NCBI RefSeq assembly: GCF_001078595.1
Contig: NZ_LFTY01000002.1
Coordinates: 1,738,240-1,802,239, forward strand
DNA length: 64,000 nt
Direction of reading: 5' to 3'
Source: Candidatus Rhodobacter oscarellae
Lineage (GTDB): Bacteria; Pseudomonadota; Alphaproteobacteria; Rhodobacterales; Rhodobacteraceae
Of this stretch, positions 17,383 to 25,088 are shown piece after piece; within the stretch, counting starts at the first letter, position 1, and each line of letters begins with the position of its first letter. The position numbers and the translations under genes were made by a program. The notes under the pieces were generated by a model. The model had not been told where the DNA came from, did no database searches, and saw only the letters and a program-made list of their open reading frames with translations.

Positions 17383-17655
17383 TTATTTTGTTGGGTGGGT
17401 AGATTGGCCCTTCGCGCGCTTGTCGCGCGCGAGCGCGTTGGTTTCGGCGCGGCTTAACAGGGCGAGCGCCTCGTCGTGGTCGAGGCCTTTTGCCTGCGCC
17501 CGCGCCCAGATCTTGCGGGCAGAGGTAGGCGACCATGGCAAGGCGGCCTGCGACAACCACCGGCGCAGCGGCGTCGGCAGAGCATCATAGGTCCGCATAG
17601 GGTCAGCGGCCCGGCGTTTGCGGCGCAGCCTGATTTCACCAAGATTATGGGTCAC
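17383..17655 (-). CDS. DUF6525 family small protein
   Basis: A 90-residue, basic, probably cytoplasmic protein starting at a GTG (17655) that overlaps the cobW stop (GTGA); the open frame continues upstream inside cobW, but the overlap and the conserved-looking start [14 protein letters not shown] favour this site. The central segment [31 protein letters not shown] is what I recall for DUF6525. Function unknown. Its position between a metal GTPase and an ABC importer suggests a role in the same pathway. Confidence 0.75.
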   Translation of the reverse strand: MTHNLGEIRLRRKRRAADPMRTYDALPTPLRRWLSQAALPWSPTSARKIWARAQAKGLDHDEALALLSRAETNALARDKRAKGQSTHPTK

Positions 17656-18878
17656 GCCGCGTTCTCCACCTGCCGCCAGCCGGGGAACGGGTCGGGCAGG
17701 TCCAGCGGCAGCGCCTCCGGCCCGGCGGCCAGAGCGGCGGGCACAAGGCAGCCGTCCAGCGTGGATCTCAGCGCAGCCCAGTCGATCCCGGCACCGATAA
17801 AGACCAGCTCCTGGCGCCGGTCGCCCCATGGCTCTGACCAATGCTGTTTGATGTAGTCAGATTCCAGCACATGCTGTGGCCAGCGCTCCTGGGGGACATT
17901 CGCCCACCATGTCCCGATGGGCTTGACGCTGGACAGCGCGCCGGCAAGCGAGAACTCCGCCACCCATTCGGGGCGCGTCGCCAGCCAGAAATGCCCCTTG
18001 GCCCGGATGACGCCCGGCAGGTCGCCGTTCAGGACCTCTTGGATTCTCTCGGGGATGAACGGCTGCCGCGCGCGGTAGACATATGAGGCGACGCCGTATT
18101 CCTCGGTCTCGGGCACGTGGTCGGCGAAGCCGTAAAGCTCCTTGGCCCACATCGGGTGCTCATGCGCCTGGTAGAAGTCAAAAAGCCCGGTGTCGAGGAT
18201 CTTGTCCGCCGCGACCGCGGAGTGGTTGGTCTCGATGATCTCGGCATCGGCGTTCAGGCTGCGGATGATCTTGCGCGCCGAGTCGACCTTGTCCGGCCCG
18301 GCGGCCGCGACCTTGTTCAGGATCACCACGTCGGCGAACTCGATCTGGTCGGTCAGCAGGTGCACCAGGGTGCGCTCGTCCTCGTCGCCCATGGTCTCGC
18401 CCCGGTCGCGCAGGAAGTCGTGAGAGGCGTAGTCGTTCAGCAGGTTCGCCGCGTCCACGACGGTGACCATGGTGTCCAGCCGCGCCACATCGGACAGGCT
18501 GTCACCGAACTCGTCGCGGAAATCGAACGTCGCCGCCACGGGGAGCGGCTCTGAGATGCCGGTGGATTCGATCAGCAAGTAGTCAAAGCGCCGCTCCGTG
18601 GCCAGCCGGCGCACCTCGTCCAGCAGGTCGTCGCGCAGGGTGCAGCAGATGCAGCCGTTGGACATCTCGACCAGGGTCTCATCGGTGCGGCTCAGCTCGG
18701 TATCCGCCCGCACCAGATCCGCGTCGATATTCACCTCGGACATGTCGTTGACGATCACCGCAACGCGACGCCCGTCGCGGTTGTTCAGCACCCTGTTGAG
18801 CAGCGTGGTCTTCCCCGCGCCCAAAAACCCAGAGAGGACGGTAACAGGAAGGCGTGTGTCTGACACGGTTTGTTCCAC
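17652..18878 (-). CDS. CobW/Zng1-type G3E GTPase (metal chaperone)
   Basis: A 408-residue G3E GTPase of the COG0523 group. Walker [10 protein letters not shown] is at about residues 18-26, the metal-binding CICC motif ([14 protein letters not shown]) at about 74-77, [12 protein letters not shown] holds the NKxD-like specificity motif, and the C-terminal CobW_C region follows (about 260-400). Such proteins deliver zinc or another metal to apo-enzymes in a GTP-dependent way. The start is a GTG at 18878. It is the first gene of an eight-gene unit and faces an Rrf2 regulator across a 92-base region holding two inverted repeats. Confidence 0.88.
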   Translation of the reverse strand: MEQTVSDTRLPVTVLSGFLGAGKTTLLNRVLNNRDGRRVAVIVNDMSEVNIDADLVRADTELSRTDETLVEMSNGCICCTLRDDLLDEVRRLATERRFDYLLIESTGISEPLPVAATFDFRDEFGDSLSDVARLDTMVTVVDAANLLNDYASHDFLRDRGETMGDEDERTLVHLLTDQIEFADVVILNKVAAAGPDKVDSARKIIRSLNADAEIIETNHSAVAADKILDTGLFDFYQAHEHPMWAKELYGFADHVPETEEYGVASYVYRARQPFIPERIQEVLNGDLPGVIRAKGHFWLATRPEWVAEFSLAGALSSVKPIGTWWANVPQERWPQHVLESDYIKQHWSEPWGDRRQELVFIGAGIDWAALRSTLDGCLVPAALAAGPEALPLDLPDPFPGWRQVENAA

Positions 18879-18897
18879 TCGTTGCTCTGCAAGTCAG

Positions 18898-18914
18898 GTA
18901 ACTTACTCGGTTAC
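18898..18914. promoter_or_regulatory. Inverted repeat GTAAC-N7-GTTAC upstream of cobW GTPase
   Basis: A perfect 5-bp inverted repeat separated by 7 bases, 20 bases upstream of the GTG of the CobW gene. It may be an operator or overlap its promoter. The regulator is not known; the divergent Rrf2 protein is the obvious candidate. Confidence 0.4.
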
Positions 18915-18922
18915 TAGATTGA

Positions 18923-18941
18923 TGCAACATGAAATGTTACA
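18923..18941. promoter_or_regulatory. Imperfect 19-bp palindrome, candidate Rrf2 operator
   Basis: TGCAACATGAAATGTTACA has AACAT/ATGTT arms around GAA, extended by a second matching pair outside one mismatch. It lies 30 bases before the Rrf2 start and 45 before the CobW start, a position suited to control of both genes. Rrf2 proteins often bind AT-rich dyads of this size. Confidence 0.5.
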
Positions 18942-18970
18942 CATGCCTCCAACTTGGAGAATACTTGCCT

Positions 18971-19441
18971 ATGAAACGCAACTCGCGCCTGTCGCTTGCC
19001 CTCCACACCCTTGGCCATATGGCGGGCGACCCAGACCGCATTCGCACATCGGCGGATATTGCGGAGCATGCCGGGACGAACCCGGTCGTCGTCAGGCGCG
19101 TCTTGGGCAAGCTGCGGGAGGCTGGGTTGCTGATCTCTGAGAAAGGACATGCCGGCGGCTGGCGGCTGGCGCGCGGGCCCGAGCAGATTACGCTGGCGGA
19201 TGTCTATCTCGCCCTTGATGAGCGCCTGGTCGCCGGCGGCGCGGAAGAGGAAGATGCGCCCTCCTGCTCAATCGAGCACGCCTTGCAAAGAAAGGTCGCA
19301 TCCGTTCTGGAGGAGGTCGAGCGCGGCTTGATAGAGCGGCTCGCCGTCACGACAATCGCCGAAGTGCGCGAAGCCAACGACATGGCGCACAGCCCAGAGC
19401 GGGTCGCGCCGCTCATCAGCAAGCCGTCGCGACCCTTGTAG
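18971..19441 (+). CDS. Rrf2 family transcriptional regulator
   Basis: A 156-residue DNA-binding protein. MKRNSRLSLALHTLGHMA and the winged helix with VVRRVLGKLREAGLLISEKGHAGGWRLAR are the Rrf2 core, followed by a dimerisation helix. Only one cysteine is seen after the wing (CSIEHAL), so the three-cysteine Fe-S cluster of IscR/NsrR is unlikely. The ATG at 18971 is chosen because the family begins M(K/R)xxxRLxxALH; an upstream frame from 18929 adds 14 residues. Divergent from the CobW operon, it probably regulates that operon and itself. Confidence 0.85.
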   Translation: MKRNSRLSLALHTLGHMAGDPDRIRTSADIAEHAGTNPVVVRRVLGKLREAGLLISEKGHAGGWRLARGPEQITLADVYLALDERLVAGGAEEEDAPSCSIEHALQRKVASVLEEVERGLIERLAVTTIAEVREANDMAHSPERVAPLISKPSRPL

Positions 19442-19493
19442 CGGCAACTCCTCTAGCGCGCCCTTTAGGCGGTCAACGAGTGCCCGTGCTTGG

Positions 19494-19715
19494 CTAGGAT
19501 GCACGCCGCAATGCGGCCGTCTCGGTTTCCACATGGTAATAGGTGAAGCCATCCAGCGGCATCTTGGCGACTTGCGTAATCGTGGTGCCGTTGTCCAAAG
19601 CCATCGCGTTGATCAGCACCCCGTCGATCTCAACCGCGTGGTCAGGAGAGACGTAAAGGTCGCGCGACGGCACTTTCAAGAAGTGTCTATCCACCATCTG
19701 AATCCAGAACTTCAT
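19494..19715 (-). pseudogene. Truncated Hint-domain (hemolysin-type) protein remnant
   Basis: A 73-residue frame matching the middle of a Hint_2 (Hedgehog/intein-like) domain: LYVSPDHAVEIDGVLINAMAL with the conserved SPDHA histidine block, followed by YYHVETE. In intact roseobacter Hint proteins the domain starts earlier and continues after HVETE with a longer C-terminus; here the sequence turns into unrelated TAALRRAS and stops. It is probably a leftover of a deleted secreted-protein gene and marks a breakpoint next to the phn region. Confidence 0.6.
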
Positions 19716-19747
19716 GCGCCTGTCACGCGCACGTCACAGACGCCTCC

Positions 19748-19765
19748 CAATCATTCGGATGAATT
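19748..19765. promoter_or_regulatory. PhnF-type operator upstream of plus-strand phnD
   Basis: CAATCATTCGGATGAATT matches 15 of 18 positions of the perfect palindrome found upstream of phnC (29338-29355). It ends 18 bases before the phnD start, so it could overlap the promoter or the leader. Confidence 0.7.
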
Positions 19766-19783
19766 TCAATGAGGGAGAATACC

Positions 19784-20650
19784 ATGAAGTTCCGTTCGAT
19801 CATCGCCGCCGCTGCGGTATTGCTTTCCGCCGCCGCCTCGCAGGCCGAAACCTGGAGGCTCGCCGTGACCGACGTTGAGGGCATGGAGCGCCTGCAACTT
19901 GAGTGGGGGCCCTTCAAAGAGGCTCTGGAGGCGGCAACCGGCGAGAGCTTTGAGTTCTTCGCCGTCAATTCACGGACCGCCGCCGCAGAGGCCCTGCGCG
20001 GCAAGACCGTTGATTTCGTTGTCTCCGGCCCGGCCGAGTATGTTGTGATCAACAAGCTGACCCAGGCCACGCCGATTGTGGGCCTTGGGCGCCCCGACTA
20101 TCACTGCGCCATCGTTGTGCGCGCTGATAGCGGCATCAACACCGTGGCCGACCTCAAGGGAAAGAAAGTGGCCTTTGGCGATATCGGGTCGACGTCGAAC
20201 ATGCTCTGCCCGATGCAGGTCCTGGCCGATTACGGCCTGGACCCGGTCAACGACATCGAGAAGACCCATACCAGCCGCAACATCGCCCATGAGGCGCTTA
20301 AGAACGGCGATGTGCATGCCCTGGGCTCCAACGCCACCTCTTGGCTGCGGGTGCGCAACAAAGAGACCGCCCTGCCCTACGGCTTCTTCAAGATCCTGGC
20401 CCGCTCGGGCGATCTGCCCAACGACATGATCATGGTGGGCGCGCATGTGCCGGCCGAGGCCGCCGAGATGGTGCAGGCTGCGATCATCGACAACAAAGCC
20501 TCGATCATCGCGGGCATCACCGCCCATGAAGAGAACGCCAAATATGGCGGCATGGATCTGGTCGAGATCGAGGACAGCGCCTATGACTACGTGCGCGCGA
20601 TGTACTCGAATGCGGGCTATCCCCAGTTCGACAACTTCATCGGTGACTGA
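19784..20650 (+). CDS. phnD: Phosphonate ABC transporter substrate-binding protein PhnD (second system)
   Basis: A 288-residue periplasmic binding protein with a signal peptide (FRSIIAAAAVLLSAAASQAE). It belongs to the PhnD/PtxB/TauA-like fold, with LKGKKVAFGDIGSTSNMLCPMQVLADYGLDP typical of PhnD. It is only distantly similar to the other PhnD in this window (27564-28478), so the two transporters likely differ in ligand. The ATG at 19784 has GAGGGAG upstream. It heads the plus-strand unit phnD-phnC-phnE-methyltransferase-phnM-like and carries a PhnF-type palindrome in its leader. Confidence 0.88.
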   Translation: MKFRSIIAAAAVLLSAAASQAETWRLAVTDVEGMERLQLEWGPFKEALEAATGESFEFFAVNSRTAAAEALRGKTVDFVVSGPAEYVVINKLTQATPIVGLGRPDYHCAIVVRADSGINTVADLKGKKVAFGDIGSTSNMLCPMQVLADYGLDPVNDIEKTHTSRNIAHEALKNGDVHALGSNATSWLRVRNKETALPYGFFKILARSGDLPNDMIMVGAHVPAEAAEMVQAAIIDNKASIIAGITAHEENAKYGGMDLVEIEDSAYDYVRAMYSNAGYPQFDNFIGD

Positions 20651-20651
20651 T

Positions 20652-21458
20652 GTGACAGCGCAGGCGCAGGCAAAGCCTACGCTGGTCATCGCCGGGGCGG
20701 AGCCATCCGCCTCGGTTCTGCCTGCCGATATCCGCGTGTCGGGCCTGGCCAAGACCTTTGGCGGCGCGAAGATCTTCGCTGACGTGTCCTTCGCCCTGCC
20801 GCGCGGCGAGGCCACCGCCATCGTGGGCGCGAACGGGACCGGCAAGTCCACCCTGCTGCGCTGCCTTATCGGGCTGATCCAGGCGGACGCCGGATCGGTG
20901 CAGGTGCTGGGCACCGAGGTGGTGGGCGGGACAAGTCCCGCCCTACGGGCGATGCGCGCCCAGATGGGGCTGGTGAGCCAGAAGCACAACCTTGTTCCGC
21001 GCCTCTCGGTCCTGTCGAATGTGGTGCAGGGCCTCTTGGGGAAACATCCCGGCATCCGTCATTGGAGCCAATCCTTTGCCCCCGCCACGTCCCGCGAAGC
21101 GGCGATAACCGCCCTGGAGAAGGTTGGGCTTGCCCATCTGGCGAGCCGCCGCGCCGACCGGTTGTCGGGCGGGCAGTCTCAGCGCGTGGCGATTGCCCGC
21201 GCCTTGGTGGGGCGCCCGAACATCTTGATCGCCGACGAGCCGACCGCGTCGCTGGACCCCGCCGCAGGCGAGGACGTGATGGAGCTGTTCTTTTCGCTGG
21301 CCCGCCAAGAGGGCGTCACCGTGATCTTCATCTCTCACAATATCGACCACGCGCTGGAGTACGGCGACCGCATCCTCGGGCTCGCCGATGGGACGATGCA
21401 GCTGGACACGCGGGCCAGTACCCTGAGCGTGAAAGACCTGCGGGGGCTCTATGACTGA
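20652..21458 (+). CDS. phnC: Phosphonate ABC transporter ATP-binding protein PhnC (second system)
   Basis: A 268-residue ATPase with Walker A GANGTGKST, signature LSGGQSQRV, Walker B ILIADEPTASLDP and switch FISHNIDHAL. The start is a GTG at 20652, one base after the phnD stop, because the frame has no nearer ATG and upstream codons lie inside phnD. It carries an N-terminal extension of about 30 residues before the ABC domain. An internal palindrome at 20924-20943 falls in a surface-loop-like stretch. It overlaps phnE by 8 bases. Confidence 0.87.
   Translation: MTAQAQAKPTLVIAGAEPSASVLPADIRVSGLAKTFGGAKIFADVSFALPRGEATAIVGANGTGKSTLLRCLIGLIQADAGSVQVLGTEVVGGTSPALRAMRAQMGLVSQKHNLVPRLSVLSNVVQGLLGKHPGIRHWSQSFAPATSREAAITALEKVGLAHLASRRADRLSGGQSQRVAIARALVGRPNILIADEPTASLDPAAGEDVMELFFSLARQEGVTVIFISHNIDHALEYGDRILGLADGTMQLDTRASTLSVKDLRGLYD
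20924..20943. repeat. Palindromic element inside phnC
   Basis: GGGCGGGAC AA GTCCCGCCC has perfect 9-bp arms around AA and is followed by TACGGG. It resembles REP-like roseobacter repeats and lies in frame within coding sequence (EVVGGTSPAL), between the Walker A and Q-loop regions. It may be an inserted repeat tolerated in a loop, or chance in GC-rich DNA. Confidence 0.5.
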
Positions 21459-22257
21459 TCTATCGCCCCCCGCGCGGTACGAACGCCCGTCGGCCCTGGC
21501 CTTCCTGGGCTATGCCGGAGCCGTTGTGATCATCCTGTGGTCCTTCGCCGGAGCCGGGTTCTCCGTCGACAAGGTGATCTCTTCGCCGCCGCGCTTTGCC
21601 GACTTCCTCGACCGGGCCTTCCCGCCCAACATAGAGCCGAAGGTGCTCGTTCGGCTGGGCTGGAAGATGCTGGAGACCTTGCAGATTGCCCTGGCGGGGG
21701 CCGTCATCGGTGTGATCCTGTCGGTGCCCATCGCCCTTCTGGCCGCGCGCGGCCTGATCGCGGGGCATTGGGTGAACCAGATTACCCGCACAGTCCTAAG
21801 CTTCATCCGCGCCGTGCCTGACATCGCCTGGGCGCTGGTGTTCGTCGTGGCTGTGGGGCTGGGCCCCTTTGCGGGGATGCTGGCCATTGCCATTGACACT
21901 ATCGGGTTCTGCGGCCGCTTCTTTGCCGATGACATGGAGGCCGCCGAGAAGGGACCGGCAGAGAGCCTGACCGCCACCGGCGCCCGCAAGCTGGACGTGG
22001 TGGCCTGCGCCACGATCCCTGCGGCGATGCCCGCCTTTATCTCGACCTCGCTGTTTGCCACCGAGAAGGCCGTGCGGTCCTCGACCATCCTGGGCCTTGT
22101 CGGCGCGGGGGGCATCGGGATCGAATTGAAGGTGGGCTTTGACCTTTTCGACTACCCAACGGCCATGACCGTGATCCTGATGATCGCCGTCGTGGTCATC
22201 GCCATCGAGCAACTGTCGGGCTGGGCCCGCACCAAGATCATCGGAGAGCAGCGATGA
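21451..22257 (+). CDS. phnE: Phosphonate ABC transporter permease PhnE (second system)
   Basis: A 268-residue inner-membrane permease with five to six hydrophobic segments. Family text: LETLQIALAGAVIGVILSVPIALLAARG, FIRAVPDIAWALVFVVAVGLGPFAGMLAIAIDTIGFCGRFFAD, and the EAA-like loop with GARKLDVVACATIPAAMPAF. It overlaps phnC by 8 bases and the methyltransferase by 4. Only one permease gene accompanies this system, so it would act as a homodimer, unlike the two phnE genes on the other strand. Confidence 0.88.
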   Translation: MTDLSPPARYERPSALAFLGYAGAVVIILWSFAGAGFSVDKVISSPPRFADFLDRAFPPNIEPKVLVRLGWKMLETLQIALAGAVIGVILSVPIALLAARGLIAGHWVNQITRTVLSFIRAVPDIAWALVFVVAVGLGPFAGMLAIAIDTIGFCGRFFADDMEAAEKGPAESLTATGARKLDVVACATIPAAMPAFISTSLFATEKAVRSSTILGLVGAGGIGIELKVGFDLFDYPTAMTVILMIAVVVIAIEQLSGWARTKIIGEQR

Positions 22258-22916
22258 AGACCGACACCGCGCATGAATACTGGAACGGCACATGGTCCGA
22301 TGAGGAAAGGCGTGCGAAATGGGAAACCCCCGACCCGCGCATCGTCGCCTATGCGCGGAGCCTACCGCCGAACAGACGCGTCCTTGACCTGGGCTGCGGA
22401 GTGGGGCGCCACGCTTTGTATTACGCCGCCGCGGGCCACCAGGTCGCGGCCATAGACGCCGCCCCGGATGGGTTGGCAGAGCTTGACCAGGCGGCTGCGG
22501 CGGCGGGACTGCGCGTCGAGACCCGCCTGACCAAGATGGACGCGCTGCCCTTTGACGACCAAAGCTTTGATCACGTCCTGTCCTTCAACGTGATCTATCA
22601 CGCGGACGAAGAGATCCTGTCGCGCACAATCGCCGAGATCCATCGCGTGTTGCGACCCGGTGGCAGCTATCAAGGCACGATGCTGACCCATCGCGGCCTG
22701 GCGATGACCCAGGCAGAGCTGCCCGGCGGGCGCGAGGTTTCCCGCAATACCTGGGTGTTCGAGGACGATATCGGTGATAAACGGCACCCGCATCACTTCT
22801 GCCGTGCGGCGGATATTGTGCGGCTGTTTGCGGGTTTCGAAGTCATGCTCCTTGAGGACGAGGTGCTGGACCCGGACCGCGACGGCCATTGGCACCTGAT
22901 ATTGGAGCGTGTCTGA
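22254..22916 (+). CDS. Class I SAM-dependent methyltransferase
   Basis: A 220-residue cytoplasmic enzyme with the SAM-binding motif I VLDLGCGVGRHALYYA (about residues 43-58), the acidic loop IDAAPDG, and motif IV-like DHVLSFNVIYH. It matches general Methyltransf_11/25 proteins; the substrate is unknown. The ATG overlaps the phnE stop (ATGA) and the next gene starts 3 bases after its stop, so it is embedded between a phosphonate transporter and a PhnM paralogue. A role in modifying an imported phosphonate or its ribose adduct is inference. Confidence 0.85.
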   Translation: MKTDTAHEYWNGTWSDEERRAKWETPDPRIVAYARSLPPNRRVLDLGCGVGRHALYYAAAGHQVAAIDAAPDGLAELDQAAAAAGLRVETRLTKMDALPFDDQSFDHVLSFNVIYHADEEILSRTIAEIHRVLRPGGSYQGTMLTHRGLAMTQAELPGGREVSRNTWVFEDDIGDKRHPHHFCRAADIVRLFAGFEVMLLEDEVLDPDRDGHWHLILERV

Positions 22917-22919
22917 AAC

Positions 22920-24137
22920 ATGACGACCCAGACTTTTACCGGCGCGACCGTCTATTTGCCGGGCGAGATCGCCGAGACGAGTGTGACCGTCTCTGAAGGG
23001 CGCATCGCCGAGATTGGCGGGCCCACGCAGGGCGACACGATAGACGGTCGTGGGCTGATCCTGGCCCCGGCCCTGATCGATGTGCATGGCGACGCGTTCG
23101 AGCGCCAGGTCATGCCGCGTCCGGGCGTGTTCTTCCCCATAGAGACCGCCGTTCTAGAGACCGACCGGCAATTGGCCGCGAACGGCATCGCCACAACCTA
23201 TCATTCGATCACGTTGAGCTATGAACCCGGCCTGCGCTCGGTCGAGCGGGCCCGGGTGATGATGCAGGCGATCCAGGATCTTGCGCCGCGCTTGACGGTA
23301 GAGAACCGCATTCAGCTGCGCTGGGAGACCTTCGCCTTTGAAGCCTTGGACCTGCTTGACTGGGCGATGGACGCGCCGCTGAAACCGTCCTTGGCCTTCA
23401 ACGACCATCTGAGCATGGCGATGCGCAGCGCCGATACCGTCATGCAAGACCGACTGTTCGAGCACAACCCGGGATTTGCGGCGATGGACCTGGCGGACGC
23501 CGCCCTTTTTGAGAAGCGCTATCGCAAGCACACGGAACGTTCTGGGCTCGACTATGACGACCACAAGGCGTTGGTGCACAAGGTCTGGGACCGAAGGCCG
23601 GAGGTGCTCGAAACCCTGAAGCGCGTCGCAGGCAAGGCGCGGCAAAGGGGCATCCCGATGCTCAGCCATGACGACACCCAGGCCGAAACCCGGCGTTTCT
23701 ATCACGAGATTGGCGCCACCACCTCGGAATTCCCGATGACCATGGGCCCGGTGGAGCAAGCCCGCAAGGCGGGCGATATGATCATCTTTGGTTCGCCCAA
23801 CGCGGTGCGCGGGGGCAGCCATATCGGATCGTTGGGGGCGGCGGATATGGTCGAGGCCGGGCTCTGTGACGCGTTGGCCTCGGATTACTACTACCCCGCG
23901 ATGCTGGCGGCAGTGGACCGACTCGACCGAGAGAGGCGCGCTGATCGCCTGGCGCTTTGGTCGCAGGTGTCCTCTGGCCCAGCAAAGGCCATGCGCCTGA
24001 CGGATCGCGGCGACATCGCGGTCGGCAAACGCGCTGATCTGGTGCTGGTGGATTGGCCAGACGGGCACGCGCCCGCCGTCAGAGCCACCTATTCGGCGGG
24101 GCGCTGCGCCTACGCCGCCCTGCCTTCAGCCGCTTAA
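22920..24137 (+). CDS. PhnM-like amidohydrolase (RPnTP diphosphatase family), second copy
   Basis: A 405-residue metal-dependent hydrolase. E. coli PhnM removes diphosphate from alpha-D-ribose-1-phosphonate-5-triphosphate; this paralogue shares its landmarks: DVHGDAFERQVMPRPG (metal HxD-type site), MLSHDDTQAE, SEFPMTM, GSPNAVRGGSHIGSL and LASDYYYPAML. It is clearly different in sequence from the other PhnM (29420-30580). The gene is third after the phnDCE transporter and directly after the methyltransferase. It may handle a modified triphosphate intermediate or back up phnM. Confidence 0.85.
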   Translation: MTTQTFTGATVYLPGEIAETSVTVSEGRIAEIGGPTQGDTIDGRGLILAPALIDVHGDAFERQVMPRPGVFFPIETAVLETDRQLAANGIATTYHSITLSYEPGLRSVERARVMMQAIQDLAPRLTVENRIQLRWETFAFEALDLLDWAMDAPLKPSLAFNDHLSMAMRSADTVMQDRLFEHNPGFAAMDLADAALFEKRYRKHTERSGLDYDDHKALVHKVWDRRPEVLETLKRVAGKARQRGIPMLSHDDTQAETRRFYHEIGATTSEFPMTMGPVEQARKAGDMIIFGSPNAVRGGSHIGSLGAADMVEAGLCDALASDYYYPAMLAAVDRLDRERRADRLALWSQVSSGPAKAMRLTDRGDIAVGKRADLVLVDWPDGHAPAVRATYSAGRCAYAALPSAA

Positions 24138-24335
24138 AGGATATCCCGCCATGACAGCTCTTAAGATCGGCGCCGGGAGGGGGCGAGATCCATTGGCCGG
24201 AAGTGTTCCGCGCGCGGGGCCGAATGCAATTCCGAGCCTCATCTGGTGCTGGAGTTGCGCCGCAAATCCGACATCCCGGCGGGCTTCATGTATCTGCAAT
24301 CGTTTGGATTGGTGTGGTGACGCAACCCGCGTGAC
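24138..24335 (+). other. Gap between converging phn units with a possible degraded frame
   Basis: A 198-base stretch between the stops of the PhnM paralogue and the Stf0 sulfotransferase. An open frame of 62 codons begins with an ATG at 24151 (preceded by AAAGGATA), MTALKIGAG, then becomes low-likelihood. A second frame over about 24220-24320 reads like the end of a protein (PHLVLELRRKSDIPAGFMY). The switch of plausible coding between frames suggests a decayed gene. I do not recognise it, and no clear terminator is visible. Confidence 0.35.
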
Positions 24336-25088
24336 TTAGCTGCGTATCTGAGCTGTTTGCATCCGAGTCACCCACGCCTCGGTCGCCTCATCAGAGAGCT
24401 TTTTTAGCGGCGGCGTCACCCGCTTGGAGGCGCTGGCCGGCATTCCTAGAAAATCCAAAACTTGCGTCAAAGTCGCGATTGGATCCTCCGCGAGGGTCTC
24501 GTAGTGCAAGATCAGCGGCGTGATGCCCTGGCCCGCAAACCAGTTGTTCCAGGCCGCATCATAGCCCTGCAGAATCTGCACCTGCATGGTGATCTCATCC
24601 ACGTTCAAAGCGTTTGGATCGCTCGGCGGCAGGCGCTCATAATCCGAGCCATCGTGGTTCACGTGCCAAACACCCGAGGACATGGCACGGCACAGCGAGA
24701 CCGCTTGGCGCAGTTTGTCATCGCGCCGCAGATAGACGAATTTGAGTGGCCCGAGTGCGCGCGTCAAACGCGTCAGGTCAATTGCTTCATCGGGGTATGT
24801 CTCCCCCAGGGCGCCGCAGAGAGCGGGAAAGCTGCTGGCCTGTTGGCGCAAGCCAAAGACCGGCGTATCACCGCGCCCCTTTGCGACCGCGGCCGCACAG
24901 ATTGCCTCCATCCAACGGGTTTGGTCGTCTTGGCGCGGGACATCCAGCCCCTTGGCCCATCCGGCCATGTCGCGCGCATAGAATAGCGATTCCGGATCGC
25001 CCGCGCCGCACTCTGCCAACATCCGGCACAGGAGCGTGCTGCCGGAACGGGGAGACGTGCAGATTATGTATCCCGGTGTTTCAACCAT
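24336..25088 (-). CDS. Stf0-type sulfotransferase
   Basis: A 250-residue protein. Stf0 enzymes move sulfate from PAPS to a sugar hydroxyl (trehalose in mycobacteria). Here the 5'-PSB loop is [15 protein letters not shown] at residues 10-24, and [24 protein letters not shown] is the 3'-phosphate-binding arm. [21 protein letters not shown] completes the family pattern. It overlaps the acyltransferase start region by 8 bases and ends the minus-strand phn operon. The acceptor is unknown; its presence in a PhnF-controlled unit suggests a sugar- or phosphonate-linked product. Confidence 0.82.
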   Translation of the reverse strand: MVETPGYIICTSPRSGSTLLCRMLAECGAGDPESLFYARDMAGWAKGLDVPRQDDQTRWMEAICAAAVAKGRGDTPVFGLRQQASSFPALCGALGETYPDEAIDLTRLTRALGPLKFVYLRRDDKLRQAVSLCRAMSSGVWHVNHDGSDYERLPPSDPNALNVDEITMQVQILQGYDAAWNNWFAGQGITPLILHYETLAEDPIATLTQVLDFLGMPASASKRVTPPLKKLSDEATEAWVTRMQTAQIRS

